Numbered from the stretch's first letter, positions 54,427 through 63,120 are shown. The stretch is 64,000 bases of DNA from Lysinibacillus capsici (GCF_003367505.1 NZ_PXXX01000031.1:1-64000), one strand, 5' to 3'. Notes: generated by a model from the letters alone, not told the origin. Made by a program: numbers and translations.

Positions 54427-54912
54427 CTTCATTTACTAAAGCATCTGTTAGTTAAATAACTGAACAATCCGTTGTTCGCTATAGTGTAACATGTTTACAA
54501 ATGTTGGTGTAGAGAAGTGTAAGCTTATAAAAAAGTTATGATGAGATTGTGGTAGCACATCATTAGTTGGTGTGCTTGTTCTCTTGTCTACCTTCTCAGA
54601 ACAGCCCTCAGACGAACCGAGTATTAGATAGACGTACTACTTGGTTACATGGACTGCTCTCAGGTCGGTTCTCAGAGGAAATACATCTTCCGCAGATGCG
54701 GCGTAGATATAGATTTGGCTTGGGCTTGTTTCAATGGACTCACTATTTACAACCCTTTCACCAAATCAATATATTAGGACTATCAGATCACTCTACTCTG
54801 TTAAATGAAAGAAACATTGAATATTACCCCTATCCCAAATATTGGGTTTATGATAACATATATCTGAATCTTTTAACTTTGGAAAATATGAAAGGAAGTG
54901 TAATAACCAGAT
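54427..54912. other. Unassigned region with an ORF of doubtful reality
   Basis: A 124-codon open frame at 54567-54941 lacks a ribosome-binding site and resembles no family. The 54.59-54.74 kb section is richer in G+C than its surroundings and contains repeated CTCAG motifs. It may be an imported fragment. Confidence 0.3.
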
Positions 54913-56415
54913 ATGAAAAAGATATTGAAACCATTAATTAGTGGTATTGTCATTGGTGCCCTCTCTCTAACTATAAATATAGATAAAAATGTATTAGCTA
55001 ATGATATTGCAAATACATGTAAGTATGATTCGGCATCGAAGGTCAACCCTGATTATTCCACAATGAACTGTTTGTTAACCGAAACAGCACTGAGTTATAA
55101 TGTTCCTCCTGAAATTGTGAAGGCAATAGCGGAAGGTGAAAGTGGAAATTGGCGTCATTTCGATATGAATGGTAAAGCGATTGTGACAGCTGATAATGGA
55201 ATTGGCATTATGCAAATTACAAATCAAGCTGACTACAATCAAGATAGACTAAAAAGCGATATTGTCTATAATATTCGAGCTGGTGTGGAGACTCTAGATG
55301 ATATGTTTAAGCGGAAGGATTTGCCTAGCATCAACAGTGGGGAAAGAGATATATTGGAACATTGGTACTTCGCTATCATGGCTTATAACGGTACTAAGCC
55401 GGTAAATAGTCCATTTGTCCAAGCAACTGGGGAAAGAAATGCAAATGCCTATCAAGAAAAAATTCTCCGAATTATTGAGAGATTAGAATTAATAGACTTA
55501 ACAGAGCTGCCTTTTACACGCGAACATTTTCAATATGACTCTAACAGCAGGGAAAATATTAAATTTTCAGCGATGAACTATGATTTTGATTTACCATTAA
55601 CAAAATCAAAGTACTTTTTTAAAACAAATCAAAAAGTTAGTGCAACAACTAATGTAACAGTTAGGACAAGACCTACTACGGATAGTCCTTCTATGGGTAC
55701 TTTACGTACAGGCGAAATTGTTACTATTACGGGCCCTTTTGAATATGAAGCCGTATCAACGAAGAAAAACCATTTTGTTTGGTATCCTGTGAAAAGAAAT
55801 GACGGGACAGAGGGGTATGTAGCATCAAGTTATTTAAACTACTCAGCGTCAACAACTACACCTCCTACTACTCCAGTAGGTAGTATAGATGTATCAAAGT
55901 TCGCTGATTACAAGGCAGACCAGTACTGGGCAGAGGATTTTCAATGGGCAGTAAACAAAGGACTTATCAGCGGTTATCCAAACGTATACAACCCTGCAAC
56001 AAAGAAATACGAAAACTTACTGAAACCAAACACGAATTTAACAGAAAATCAGATGTTATCTGTACTTTTCCGTTACTTTAAGTCTGATGAATTAGCTTCA
56101 ACAAAACCTAGTTCTTCATGGAGTGCAGATGTAAACTATCAACTAGCAAGTAAGTACGCTCTACCAACGCTAGGTGGTATATCAGCGTCTAAACAGGTAT
56201 ATGCAGTCAAAGACATCACACGTGGTAATTTTGCTCGTATCCTAGCATCTATGCATTATGGAAAAACAGTATCTCAGAAAGAGGCCATCCAGTTTCTACG
56301 TGACTTCGATTTAACAACTACTAAAACGGATGCAGAGTTTAAACCAAATGATTCTCTAACAAGAGCGCACGCTGTGGCATTCTTCCACCGTTATGAGCAA
56401 ATATTCAATAAATAA
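54913..56415 (+). CDS. Transglycosylase-SH3-SLH cell wall protein
   Basis: 500 residues. Signal peptide (about 1-29, ending VLAND), a lytic transglycosylase-like domain (about 45-185) with the catalytic Glu in AIAEGESGNWRHF and the GIGIMQIT and AIMAYNGT motifs, a bacterial SH3 domain (about 233-310, TNVTVRTRPTTDSPSMGTL), a Thr/Pro linker and S-layer-homology modules (about 325-500, WAEDFQWAVNKGLISGYP, SLTRAHAVAFFHRYEQ). It would be secreted, bind the wall polymer through SLH and cut peptidoglycan. Ribosome-binding site is weak. Confidence 0.88.
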   Translation: MKKILKPLISGIVIGALSLTINIDKNVLANDIANTCKYDSASKVNPDYSTMNCLLTETALSYNVPPEIVKAIAEGESGNWRHFDMNGKAIVTADNGIGIMQITNQADYNQDRLKSDIVYNIRAGVETLDDMFKRKDLPSINSGERDILEHWYFAIMAYNGTKPVNSPFVQATGERNANAYQEKILRIIERLELIDLTELPFTREHFQYDSNSRENIKFSAMNYDFDLPLTKSKYFFKTNQKVSATTNVTVRTRPTTDSPSMGTLRTGEIVTITGPFEYEAVSTKKNHFVWYPVKRNDGTEGYVASSYLNYSASTTTPPTTPVGSIDVSKFADYKADQYWAEDFQWAVNKGLISGYPNVYNPATKKYENLLKPNTNLTENQMLSVLFRYFKSDELASTKPSSSWSADVNYQLASKYALPTLGGISASKQVYAVKDITRGNFARILASMHYGKTVSQKEAIQFLRDFDLTTTKTDAEFKPNDSLTRAHAVAFFHRYEQIFNK

Positions 56416-56433
56416 ATTGCTATCTTTAAGTGA

Positions 56434-56458
56434 AAAGGTGACTTTAAAAGTCACCTTT
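56434..56458 (+). terminator. Terminator of the wall protein gene
   Basis: AAAGGTGACTTT and AAAGTCACCTTT, an almost gapless 12-bp palindrome followed by CTTTT. Confidence 0.8.
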
Positions 56459-56783
56459 CTTTTATATGGTTCTCTAAATGGTGCTATAAAGCCCTATGTG
56501 GAGTTACGGGAGAGGCTGTGAAAGCATAACAAAGGGACTTGCATATCGGGTAATCAATCATAAACACAAGTCCTGTTCAAATTGAAGGAAAGCACCTTCA
56601 ATCGAGAGTGCTCAATGTAGCTATTGATATCAGCTATCGCTACAATTCAATTGATAAATCTAAGAAAATCAAAAAATTAAAAATTTGGGGTACTTTTTAG
56701 GATACATGCTTTCCCCTACCTCCCCCACTCTGAAAAATTAAAAGTTATAACTCAATGACTTTTTACAAACGCTGAGATATTCA
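56459..56783. other. Structured non-coding stretch
   Basis: No ORF. Several inverted repeats: GGACTTG/CAAGTCC (about 56535-56572), ATTGAAGG/CCTTCAAT (56581-56602), GTAGC/GCTAC. No known RNA family recognised. It could be a relic of a mobile element. Confidence 0.4.
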
Positions 56784-56815
56784 CAAAAAAACACTCGTCA
56801 TGTAAACGAGTGTTT
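56784..56815 (-). terminator. Terminator of the ypjP-like gene
   Basis: AAACACTCG and CGAGTGTTT stem with a T-run on the minus strand. It is duplicated at 53953. Confidence 0.88.
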
Positions 56816-56823
56816 CGTACTTA

Positions 56824-57432
56824 TTATGACAACCACTTCGGTGGTGTGTTTTTTTCCCAATAGATATCGCCAAGGTTGTTGTGTGCCATGAAGTTGTCCT
56901 CGACACTGTGGTAATGGAAGTTGTAGTAGTAGCCTTCCTGCGGTCTTTTTTCTGTGCGCACATGGAAACGAATTAAATCTGTGCCTGTTTCATTGTTGAT
57001 GACATTGAAAATTTTCTCACCGTAATTACCACTTGGCCTTTCAGAGATGGTTAAAGATGCAGCAGTTTGATCATCAAGATTAGCCACTGTCATTGCAATG
57101 GCTTCCTCCATTTTAGGGAAGATGATGCTGTCGAATTCATTGCTAATTTTTGGACCAATTTTTGTGCCAAATTTTATGTACGATTGTTCTCTAGCCGCAT
57201 CTACAAGTAAGGCATTATAATCAATCGCTTCCTCTTGTATCTGTAGCTGCTCGTCACCGCTATTTTCATGTTCAGCAGCTAAAGCAGTGCTTGTCCCTGA
57301 TGAAGGGCCGATGGATGCACGGTTCGAAGGATTTTGATCAAATGCTTCCCAAATCTCATGTGTAGGCGTTATTAAACCAAATGTTAAAAACGCAACCATG
57401 ATGACTATACTTTTCTTAACCCACGTTTTCAT
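56824..57432 (-). CDS. YpjP-like secreted protein
   Basis: 202 residues. N-terminal signal or anchor (SIVIMVAFLTFGLITP), then a domain ending in YYYNFHYHSVEDNF, the DIYWEKNTPPKWLS tail being the YpjP family mark. Unknown function. AGGTGAC precedes the ATG. In B. subtilis ypjP is near thyB, but here thyA is 35 kb away. Confidence 0.82.
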   Translation of the reverse strand: MKTWVKKSIVIMVAFLTFGLITPTHEIWEAFDQNPSNRASIGPSSGTSTALAAEHENSGDEQLQIQEEAIDYNALLVDAAREQSYIKFGTKIGPKISNEFDSIIFPKMEEAIAMTVANLDDQTAASLTISERPSGNYGEKIFNVINNETGTDLIRFHVRTEKRPQEGYYYNFHYHSVEDNFMAHNNLGDIYWEKNTPPKWLS

Positions 57433-57575
57433 TTATTGTCACCTACTCTTTATGTACAAATTGGTAATTCTCCTATTATTATATACGTTCTCGCCATTAA
57501 AAGGTTTCATATTTCTATAATTCATTGTACAATATTTATGAATAATGTGTCGTTTTTTTAAAGGAGGTACAAAGC

Positions 57576-57647
57576 ATGAGCATCGCAATGGGTATTGGTC
57601 TTTTATTAATGTTAGGTTACTTATCATCTTTATGTTTCACGGACTAA
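57576..57647 (+). CDS. Very small predicted membrane peptide
   Basis: 23 residues, MSIAMGIGLLLMLGYLSSLC followed by FTD. One hydrophobic helix with an excellent AAAGGAGGT (57560-57568) seven bases upstream, and a strong terminator after it. So it looks like a real one-gene unit. It may be a membrane-associated regulatory peptide or an accessory subunit; no homologue recognised. Confidence 0.6.
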   Translation: MSIAMGIGLLLMLGYLSSLCFTD

Positions 57648-57676
57648 TTTTTATATTTTGTAATATGTACCCTACA

Positions 57677-57717
57677 AAGCCCTAAAAGCCTGTTATATGC
57701 AGCTTTTGGGGTTTTTT
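57677..57717 (+). terminator. Terminator of the 23-residue ORF
   Basis: CCCTAAAAGC and GCTTTTGGGG stem followed by TTTTTT. Confidence 0.85.
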
Positions 57718-57821
57718 ATTTTTCTTTACATTACAATGTATAGTAATGCATGCACACAGTTGGCTTGTTGGGAATAATATAATGTCAATAATTCTTGGCG
57801 GCGTGTTAAGCAAATTTATGG

Positions 57822-57938
57822 TTGCATTCAAAAGATGATGAACCATTGAAGCTCAAAGCGTTATATCCAGAGTTATTGGGCTTGTTTGTTGTCTTGAGGT
57901 TTACCAAAGTAGAAGATATTAAAAAACAAATGAAATAG
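57822..57938 (+). pseudogene. Possible gene tail
   Basis: An open frame ending ALYPELLGLFVVLRFTKVED and KKQMK, with TAG at 57936-57938, follows a TAA about 15 bases upstream of the TTG. No ribosome-binding site. It looks like a gene end with its 5' part lost. Low certainty. Confidence 0.35.
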
Positions 57939-57950
57939 TATAAAAAATAA

Positions 57951-57986
57951 GGACCTGACAGCTATAGAGACTGAAGGTCCTTTTTT
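57951..57986 (+). terminator. Terminator after the gene tail
   Basis: GGACCT and AGGTCC stem followed by six T. Confidence 0.75.
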
Positions 57987-58057
57987 ATAACCAATTTTGT
58001 ATAAATTTATCTAAAAAAAGTGTTGCTCCCTTCTTCCATTAAATGACCCATTAAGAG

Positions 58058-58102
58058 AAAAACGCCTAAAACCAATTTTCATAAGGTTTCAAGCGTTTTT
58101 TT
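58058..58102 (+). terminator. Second terminator-like hairpin
   Basis: AAACGC/GCGTTT with an inner AAACC/GGTTT stem and a T-run. Confidence 0.65.
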
Positions 58103-58340
58103 GTGTAAAAAATTAACCAATGATTTGCAATTGACATCCCACATTCGTCTTGAATATTGGTATTACGATTTTCACATAGGTAATGTAAAAAATGGGTTGA
58201 GTGAAAAGAATGGAGGAAATTCAACTTTAAATCAGATTCTAGCTATCAATATAGTCTTAGATTTAATCCAATGCGAATTTGCATAAATAGACTTGCTACA
58301 GGGAAGACTTTTTAAAGAAAATTATGGAGGTGCGAATTAC

Positions 58341-58550
58341 GTGTTTGAGAAAAAATTAGCACTTCATGAAACCATGGAATTTCATGAAGTCATTAACTTT
58401 ATGACAACTAGTTTACTTAAATCGAAGCTGAGTCAAGGTGTGGTCTTTGATGATGATTTAAGAGCGTTATTGGACAAAAATGTAAAATTATCTACCCCGG
58501 CACTCACTGCTATGGTTAAGCTCTACTCAAAATCGGAATTGGAATATTAG
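58341..58550 (+). CDS. YraG-like spore coat protein
   Basis: 69 residues from GTG 58341, seven bases after GGAGGTG, MFEKKLALHETMEFHEVINFMT. In the family the N-terminal helices pack with a CotF-type partner. In B. subtilis yraG-yraF-adhB is the same order: coat gene, CotF-like gene, zinc alcohol dehydrogenase. The next two genes match that order, which makes the assignment firmer. Confidence 0.75.
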   Translation: MFEKKLALHETMEFHEVINFMTTSLLKSKLSQGVVFDDDLRALLDKNVKLSTPALTAMVKLYSKSELEY

Positions 58551-58562
58551 GAGGACAATTGT

Positions 58563-58925
58563 ATGCAAGACTATTTAGATCCTATAAATTCAGTTGGAAT
58601 GCCTGAACTAACTGATTCGGGGATTGCTCTTGAGTTTTTACTTACAACCAAAACAGGTATTCGTAATCTTTCAATTGCCTTAACAGAAACAGCTTCTCCT
58701 GCTCTTCAGAAAATCTTGAGAACTCAGCTGGATGTCATGGTCGATTTATATTTCGAAATTTCTGAACTGATGGTAAAAAAAGAATGGTTGAAACCTTATG
58801 ATCTTGCAGGTCAAAAGGAACTGGATATTAAATCAGCAGAAAATGCGATTAGTATTGCCCAGTTGGATTTATTCCCTAAAGATATGAATCGAAAAGGAAT
58901 GTTCCCTACCCCACCGAAAAAATAA
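58563..58925 (+). CDS. CotF-family spore coat protein (YraF-like)
   Basis: 120 residues with EFLLTTKTGIRNLSIALTETASP and QKILRTQLDVMVDLYFEISELMVKK, the CotF-type helical bundle. Ends in PTPPKK. It would be a spore coat component made in the mother cell. It follows the YraG-like gene by 12 bases. Confidence 0.85.
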   Translation: MQDYLDPINSVGMPELTDSGIALEFLLTTKTGIRNLSIALTETASPALQKILRTQLDVMVDLYFEISELMVKKEWLKPYDLAGQKELDIKSAENAISIAQLDLFPKDMNRKGMFPTPPKK

Positions 58926-58947
58926 ACGAAAATGAGGGATTTTTTAA

Positions 58948-60084
58948 ATGAAAGCTGTCACTTTTCAAGGTGTTAAAAATGTTGAGGTTAAAGAAGTACA
59001 AGACCCTAAAATAAAAAAAGCCGATGATATTATTGTTCGTTTAACCACTACTGCCATTTGCGGGTCAGACTTGCATTTGATTCATGGTATGATTCCGAAT
59101 CTTGGACAAGATTATGTCATTGGTCATGAACCAATGGGTATTGTAGAAGAAGTTGGAAAAGATGTGACGAAGGTTAAAAAGGGTGACCGGATTGTCATTC
59201 CTTTTAATATTGCATGCGGGGAATGCTGGTACTGCAATCATGATCTGGAAAGTCAATGTGATAATGCAAACGATAATGGCGAAATGGGTGCCTACTTTGG
59301 TTATTCAGACACAACAGGCGGTTTTCCAGGAGGACAGGCAGAGTTTATGCGAGTGCCCTATGGTAATTTTATCCCTTTCAAAATTCCAGAGAAATCAGAA
59401 GTTCCTGATGAAAGTCTTGTTCTCCTTGCTGATGCCGCATCTACTGCTTTTTGGAGTGTAGATAATGCTGGTGTAAAGAAAGGAGATACTGTTATTATTC
59501 TTGGCTGCGGACCTGTTGGACTGCTAGCACAAAAATTTGCTTGGCTGAAAGGAGCAGAAAGAGTAATCGCAGTTGACTACATCGGGTATCGTCTTAAACA
59601 TGCAAAGAAGACAAATAACGTGGAAATCGTTAATTTTGAAGACCATGAAAATTGTGGTGAGTACTTGAAAGAGATTACCAAGGGTGGTGCAGACGTTGTC
59701 ATTGATTGTGTAGGGATGAGCGGAAAAATGACGCCTTTAGAATTTCTTGCAAGTGGGGTAAAACTTCAAGGTGGTGCTATGGGAGCCCTTGTCACAGCCA
59801 GTCAAGCGGTACGTAAAGGAGGAACAATCCAAATTACCGGTGTATACGGCGGTCGATACAACGCCTTCCCACTTGGAGATATATTCCAACGCAATGTAGC
59901 GATTCGTACTGGACAGGCTCCAGTTGTTCATATCATGCCCCATGTCTATAACTTAATGGCTGAAGGAAAAGTGAATGTCGGTGATATCATTACACATGTA
60001 CTCCCCCTTGAAAAAGCAAAACATGCTTATGAAATATTCGATACAAAGCAAGAAGGTTGCATTAAAGTGGTTTTAAAACCCTAA
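58948..60084 (+). CDS. adhB: Zinc-dependent alcohol dehydrogenase AdhB
   Basis: 378 residues. Catalytic zinc ligands in ICGSDLH and GHEPMG, structural zinc cysteines in ACGECWYCNHDLESQC, and the NAD-binding GCGPVGLLAQ. Close to the glutathione-independent formaldehyde dehydrogenase-like AdhB of Bacillus. Its position after two coat genes, as in B. subtilis, suggests expression during sporulation. Confidence 0.88.
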   Translation: MKAVTFQGVKNVEVKEVQDPKIKKADDIIVRLTTTAICGSDLHLIHGMIPNLGQDYVIGHEPMGIVEEVGKDVTKVKKGDRIVIPFNIACGECWYCNHDLESQCDNANDNGEMGAYFGYSDTTGGFPGGQAEFMRVPYGNFIPFKIPEKSEVPDESLVLLADAASTAFWSVDNAGVKKGDTVIILGCGPVGLLAQKFAWLKGAERVIAVDYIGYRLKHAKKTNNVEIVNFEDHENCGEYLKEITKGGADVVIDCVGMSGKMTPLEFLASGVKLQGGAMGALVTASQAVRKGGTIQITGVYGGRYNAFPLGDIFQRNVAIRTGQAPVVHIMPHVYNLMAEGKVNVGDIITHVLPLEKAKHAYEIFDTKQEGCIKVVLKP

Positions 60085-60432
60085 TATAGAAGTTTTCAGG
60101 TACTTTTGTCTCTGCATTGCAAAAGTACCTTTTTCATTGACCTAGGGGTACATATTTATATGTATTACTTCTGAAAGTGATTCTTCAAAATGGCATTAAT
60201 ATTTGAGCACAAGCCTCTTCGACTGGCGAACTACATTTTGATCAACAGAACTAACCCCTCCCTAATCAAAAATCATTATGTAACGATTCCTTTCATTGAA
60301 CAACTTCTAATGAACAACTCAACATCCCATTTGTTTTATTTCCATGAGGAAAGACGCTTTCCTTATTTGAGAAAAGCGCCAAATTTATGAGTAAATAATT
60401 AGTTTGGCAAAACAGTTGAATAAGTTTTTGAA
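60085..60432. other. Intergenic region after adhB
   Basis: Apart from a terminator at 60098-60134 there is only a 66-codon frame (60190-60390) without a ribosome-binding site, judged not to be a gene. Confidence 0.45.
60098..60134 (+). terminator. Terminator of adhB
   Basis: AGGTACTTTTG and CAAAAGTACCT form an 11-bp stem followed by TTTT. Confidence 0.92.
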
Positions 60433-61170
60433 CTACCTTAGATATCCACCATTATTAATATCAAATGTCGCACCTGTGTAATGCTTTGATCTATCTGACA
60501 AGAGGAAAATAACAGTATCAGCAACATCTTCAGGCATTACAGGTGTATCGATGAGCTGATGATTTAAATATTCCTCTTTTCTCCAAATAGGTATTGCATC
60601 CATCATAGGAGTGTTTACCATTGTAGGGGCAATGGCATTAACTCTGATGTATGGTGAGAAATTCACTGCACAGCTTTTAGTTAATCCCAATATAGCAGCT
60701 TTTGAGAGTCCATATATTGCATCTGAACTGCCTTCCATACCTGATACAGAAGACATATTCACGATGACTCCTGTACGTTCGCTCTGAAGTAGATATTTCC
60801 CGAACATTTGAGAAAAATAAATACATCCCTTTAAGTTTATATCTATTACTTTATCAATTTCCTCGGTTTGATAATCCAGTATATTCTTACCCAAATAAAT
60901 CCCTGCATTATTAACTAAACTATCTACATCACAATGTTCTCTTTCCAAATTTCCAAAAAAATTGACTACTTCTTCATAAATACTTACATCTAATTGATAT
61001 GTATACAAATCTGAGGGGACATTCATTGATTGTTTTAATTCCCTTAAGGCGTCTTCATTAATATCACAAGCAAGTACTGAAGCACCCTCATCTAAACATT
61101 GTTTAACAATTTCTTTTCCTATACCAGAAGCTGCACCTGTTACTATTACTTTTCTATTTTTAAGCATCAT
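60433..61170 (-). CDS. Short-chain dehydrogenase/reductase
   Basis: 245 residues of the classical SDR family: TGAASGIGKEI cofactor motif, NNAGIYLG, catalytic Ser in VNMSSVSGMEG and the YGLSK active site, then the substrate loop. Oxidises or reduces a hydroxyl/keto group with NAD(P)H. AGGGG before the ATG. Substrate unknown. Confidence 0.92.
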   Translation of the reverse strand: MMLKNRKVIVTGAASGIGKEIVKQCLDEGASVLACDINEDALRELKQSMNVPSDLYTYQLDVSIYEEVVNFFGNLEREHCDVDSLVNNAGIYLGKNILDYQTEEIDKVIDINLKGCIYFSQMFGKYLLQSERTGVIVNMSSVSGMEGSSDAIYGLSKAAILGLTKSCAVNFSPYIRVNAIAPTMVNTPMMDAIPIWRKEEYLNHQLIDTPVMPEDVADTVIFLLSDRSKHYTGATFDINNGGYLR

Positions 61171-61214
61171 CTATTTTACCCCTTTATTAAAAAGTTAGGA
61201 TGTTATGAAAAACT

Positions 61215-61553
61215 CTACCTAAATTCTATCTTTGGCGCAAGAAGAACATTGTTTAACCTCTCTTTATAAAAGACCTGTTTTTTTAACTTATTACAAATTT
61301 GATTGATATGTTGTCTTGGTTTAATATCCAACTTTTCAGAGAGACAATCATCACAATATATATCTTTTTGACTGTTAATAAAGTTTTGGACAATCTGTAT
61401 ATTAGAAGTAAGCTAATTATCTTCCTTAAAAAGAAATCTTTGCTCACAATTATATAAGTCTTCCACTATACTTCCATTAGAACAGAGATAATGTATAATG
61501 TCTGTTGTTGAGTTTACATTAACTTCAATCTTTTTATTATTGTAGAGATTCCT
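61215..61553 (-). pseudogene. Truncated zinc-finger-type gene with an in-frame stop
   Basis: A single frame running down from 61553 encodes NNKKIEVNVNSTTDIIHYLC and SIVEDLYNCEQRFLFKEDN, meets TAG at 61413-61415, and continues with YCDDCLSEKLDIKPRQHINQ and ICNKLKKQVFYKERLNN to TAG 61215-61217. No start exists: the frame begins directly at the stop of the neighbouring DUF1304 gene. So the 5' end is lost and one codon is mutated. CDDCL...RQ.IN.IC is a cysteine/HTH-like motif known in small accessory proteins. Confidence 0.7.
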
Positions 61554-61913
61554 TTAGAAAAATAAACTAATAAGTGCTAAAATAGCAGGTCCACCTTGTT
61601 TTAATAGAATCGATTTAGAGCTTGTTAAGCTACCATACAAAGCGACAATGATTACAAAGATTAAAAAAATGGCAACAATTTCAGTTTGCTGATGTGACAA
61701 AAATAATCCATACAATAAGGCGATCGCAATCAGACCATTATAAACCCCTTGATTTTTGAAAAGAACTTGAACATTTGCATTTTCTAACGCTTCTTCAGAC
61801 AGATTAAATGTTTTTGCTGTTCTTTTAGAAGTAGTTGCAAACGTTTCTAAATACATAATATACAAATGCTCAGCTGCTACGACTAAGCTTAAAATAAAAG
61901 TTAATGAAGACAT
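61554..61913 (-). CDS. DUF1304-family membrane protein
   Basis: 119 residues, four helices. LVVAAEHLYIMYLETFAT and FKNQGVYNGLIAIALLYG are the family blocks. Unknown function. TTTAGGAGGG before the ATG. Confidence 0.85.
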   Translation of the reverse strand: MSSLTFILSLVVAAEHLYIMYLETFATTSKRTAKTFNLSEEALENANVQVLFKNQGVYNGLIAIALLYGLFLSHQQTEIVAIFLIFVIIVALYGSLTSSKSILLKQGGPAILALISLFF

Positions 61914-61938
61914 CCTATTCCCTCCTAAAAAATCTTTA

Positions 61939-61976
61939 AAAAAGCAATGTCCTCAAGTGTATCAAGGACATTGCTT
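61939..61976 (-). terminator. Terminator of the nitroreductase gene
   Basis: AAGCAATGTCCT and AGGACATTGCTT form a 12-bp stem with six T on the minus strand. Confidence 0.93.
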
Positions 61977-61980
61977 GAAA

Positions 61981-62607
61981 CTATTTATTAAAACGAACAA
62001 TGCGGTCTATTGGTAGGCGTGAAGAACCATATGCTGGGGCTGCCGCTTCACCAATGGCTAATAATAAAATAGGAATTTCATTTGCTGGTAATTCCATGTA
62101 TTCAGCGAATTTTGCTTTATCAAACCCACCCATCGGAACGGTATCATAGCCCATTTCCTTCGATAATAGCATGATTTGCATCGATACTAAGCCAGCATCA
62201 AAGTGTACGATATTTTCTAATGTTTTTGTTGGTGCTGAACCATACATTGTCAGCGCATCTTGTGCAAGCTTATTGGCAATTGGTTCTGGCATATAGCCCA
62301 GCTCCACGTTTTTTGCATAGATTTCCTCAGCATTTACATACATCTCTATATCACCAATGACAGCAATAATGGCAGAGGCTGTTTCGATTTGCTCTTGATT
62401 AAATGAAAAGAAGTTGATATTCTTCTGAATTTCCTTATCATCAATGACAAGAAAGCGCCATGGCTGCATATTACTTGAAGAAGGTGCTGAAGTAGCATCC
62501 TGCAGCAGCTGCATGATTGTTTCACGCGGAATTTTAGTCTCTGCATTGTATTTACGAACAGATTTACGCATTTGCATAATTTGTTTTAATGGTGTAGTTG
62601 ATAACAT
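61981..62607 (-). CDS. Nitroreductase-family FMN protein
   Basis: 208 residues. RKSVRKYNAETKIP, SAPSSSNMQPWRFLVI (FMN phosphate contact) and YDTVPMGGFDKAKFAE are the family landmarks. NAD(P)H-dependent reduction of nitro or quinone compounds. It follows the ohr gene by 22 bases on the same strand, so it may share peroxide control by OhrR. Confidence 0.93.
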   Translation of the reverse strand: MLSTTPLKQIMQMRKSVRKYNAETKIPRETIMQLLQDATSAPSSSNMQPWRFLVIDDKEIQKNINFFSFNQEQIETASAIIAVIGDIEMYVNAEEIYAKNVELGYMPEPIANKLAQDALTMYGSAPTKTLENIVHFDAGLVSMQIMLLSKEMGYDTVPMGGFDKAKFAEYMELPANEIPILLLAIGEAAAPAYGSSRLPIDRIVRFNK

Positions 62608-62629
62608 GTAGTTTCCCTCTTTTCACAAT

Positions 62630-63034
62630 TTAAACTGCTTTTATTGTTACATTAATATTGCCCATTGTTGCTTTTGAATATGGGCATACCGTATGTGTGA
62701 CCTCTAATAATTCCTGTGCTTCCTCCACTGCTAGTCCTTCAATATGCCCTTCGATTTCCACTGCAAGCACATAGTCAAAAGAAGCTTGCTCCATTAATTT
62801 CACTGTTACTTTAATGGTTGATGCATTTTTTAGTTTCTTTTGGCGTTTGATTAAATCTAATGCACTATTAAAGCAAGCACTATAGCCAGCCGCAAATAAT
62901 TGTTCTGGGTTTGTAACATCCGCTAATTTGGAGCCTGGTGGTGCAATTGTTAATGATAAAGATTGATCTTCTGCATAGGATGTGCCACTACGGCCACCTT
63001 CATTAATCATTGTAGTTGCGTATAATTCTTTCAT
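62630..63034 (-). CDS. ohr: Organic hydroperoxide resistance protein (Ohr)
   Basis: 134 residues of the OsmC/Ohr family. The two redox cysteines are in AGYSACFNSAL and HTVCPYSKAT. The Ohr-type MKELYATTMINEGGRSG N-terminus is present. It reduces organic hydroperoxides. Divergent from ohrR with a duplicated operator between, the standard Ohr/OhrR arrangement. Confidence 0.95.
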   Translation of the reverse strand: MKELYATTMINEGGRSGTSYAEDQSLSLTIAPPGSKLADVTNPEQLFAAGYSACFNSALDLIKRQKKLKNASTIKVTVKLMEQASFDYVLAVEIEGHIEGLAVEEAQELLEVTHTVCPYSKATMGNINVTIKAV

Positions 63035-63062
63035 AACTGAAAACCCCTTATCTTTTGTTATT

Positions 63063-63116
63063 AATTAAATTGTGTACAATCTAATTTTTACAAATTGAAT
63101 TGTACACAATTTAATT
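63063..63116. promoter_or_regulatory. Twin OhrR operators
   Basis: AATTAAATTGTGTACAAT (63063-63080) and its exact inverted complement ATTGTACACAATTTAATT (63099-63116) are placed symmetrically between ohr and ohrR. They match the OhrR box pattern TACAATT-AATTGTA. Confidence 0.88.
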
Positions 63117-63120
63117 GCGT

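Noticed and set aside
54567-54941. 124-codon ORF
   Set aside because: No ribosome-binding site, no recognisable motif, and it runs into the start of the wall-protein gene in another frame.
58101-58286. 61-codon ORF before the coat gene
   Set aside because: It starts on top of a terminator and has no ribosome-binding site.
60190-60390. 66-codon ORF after adhB
   Set aside because: No ribosome-binding site and no gene-like composition.
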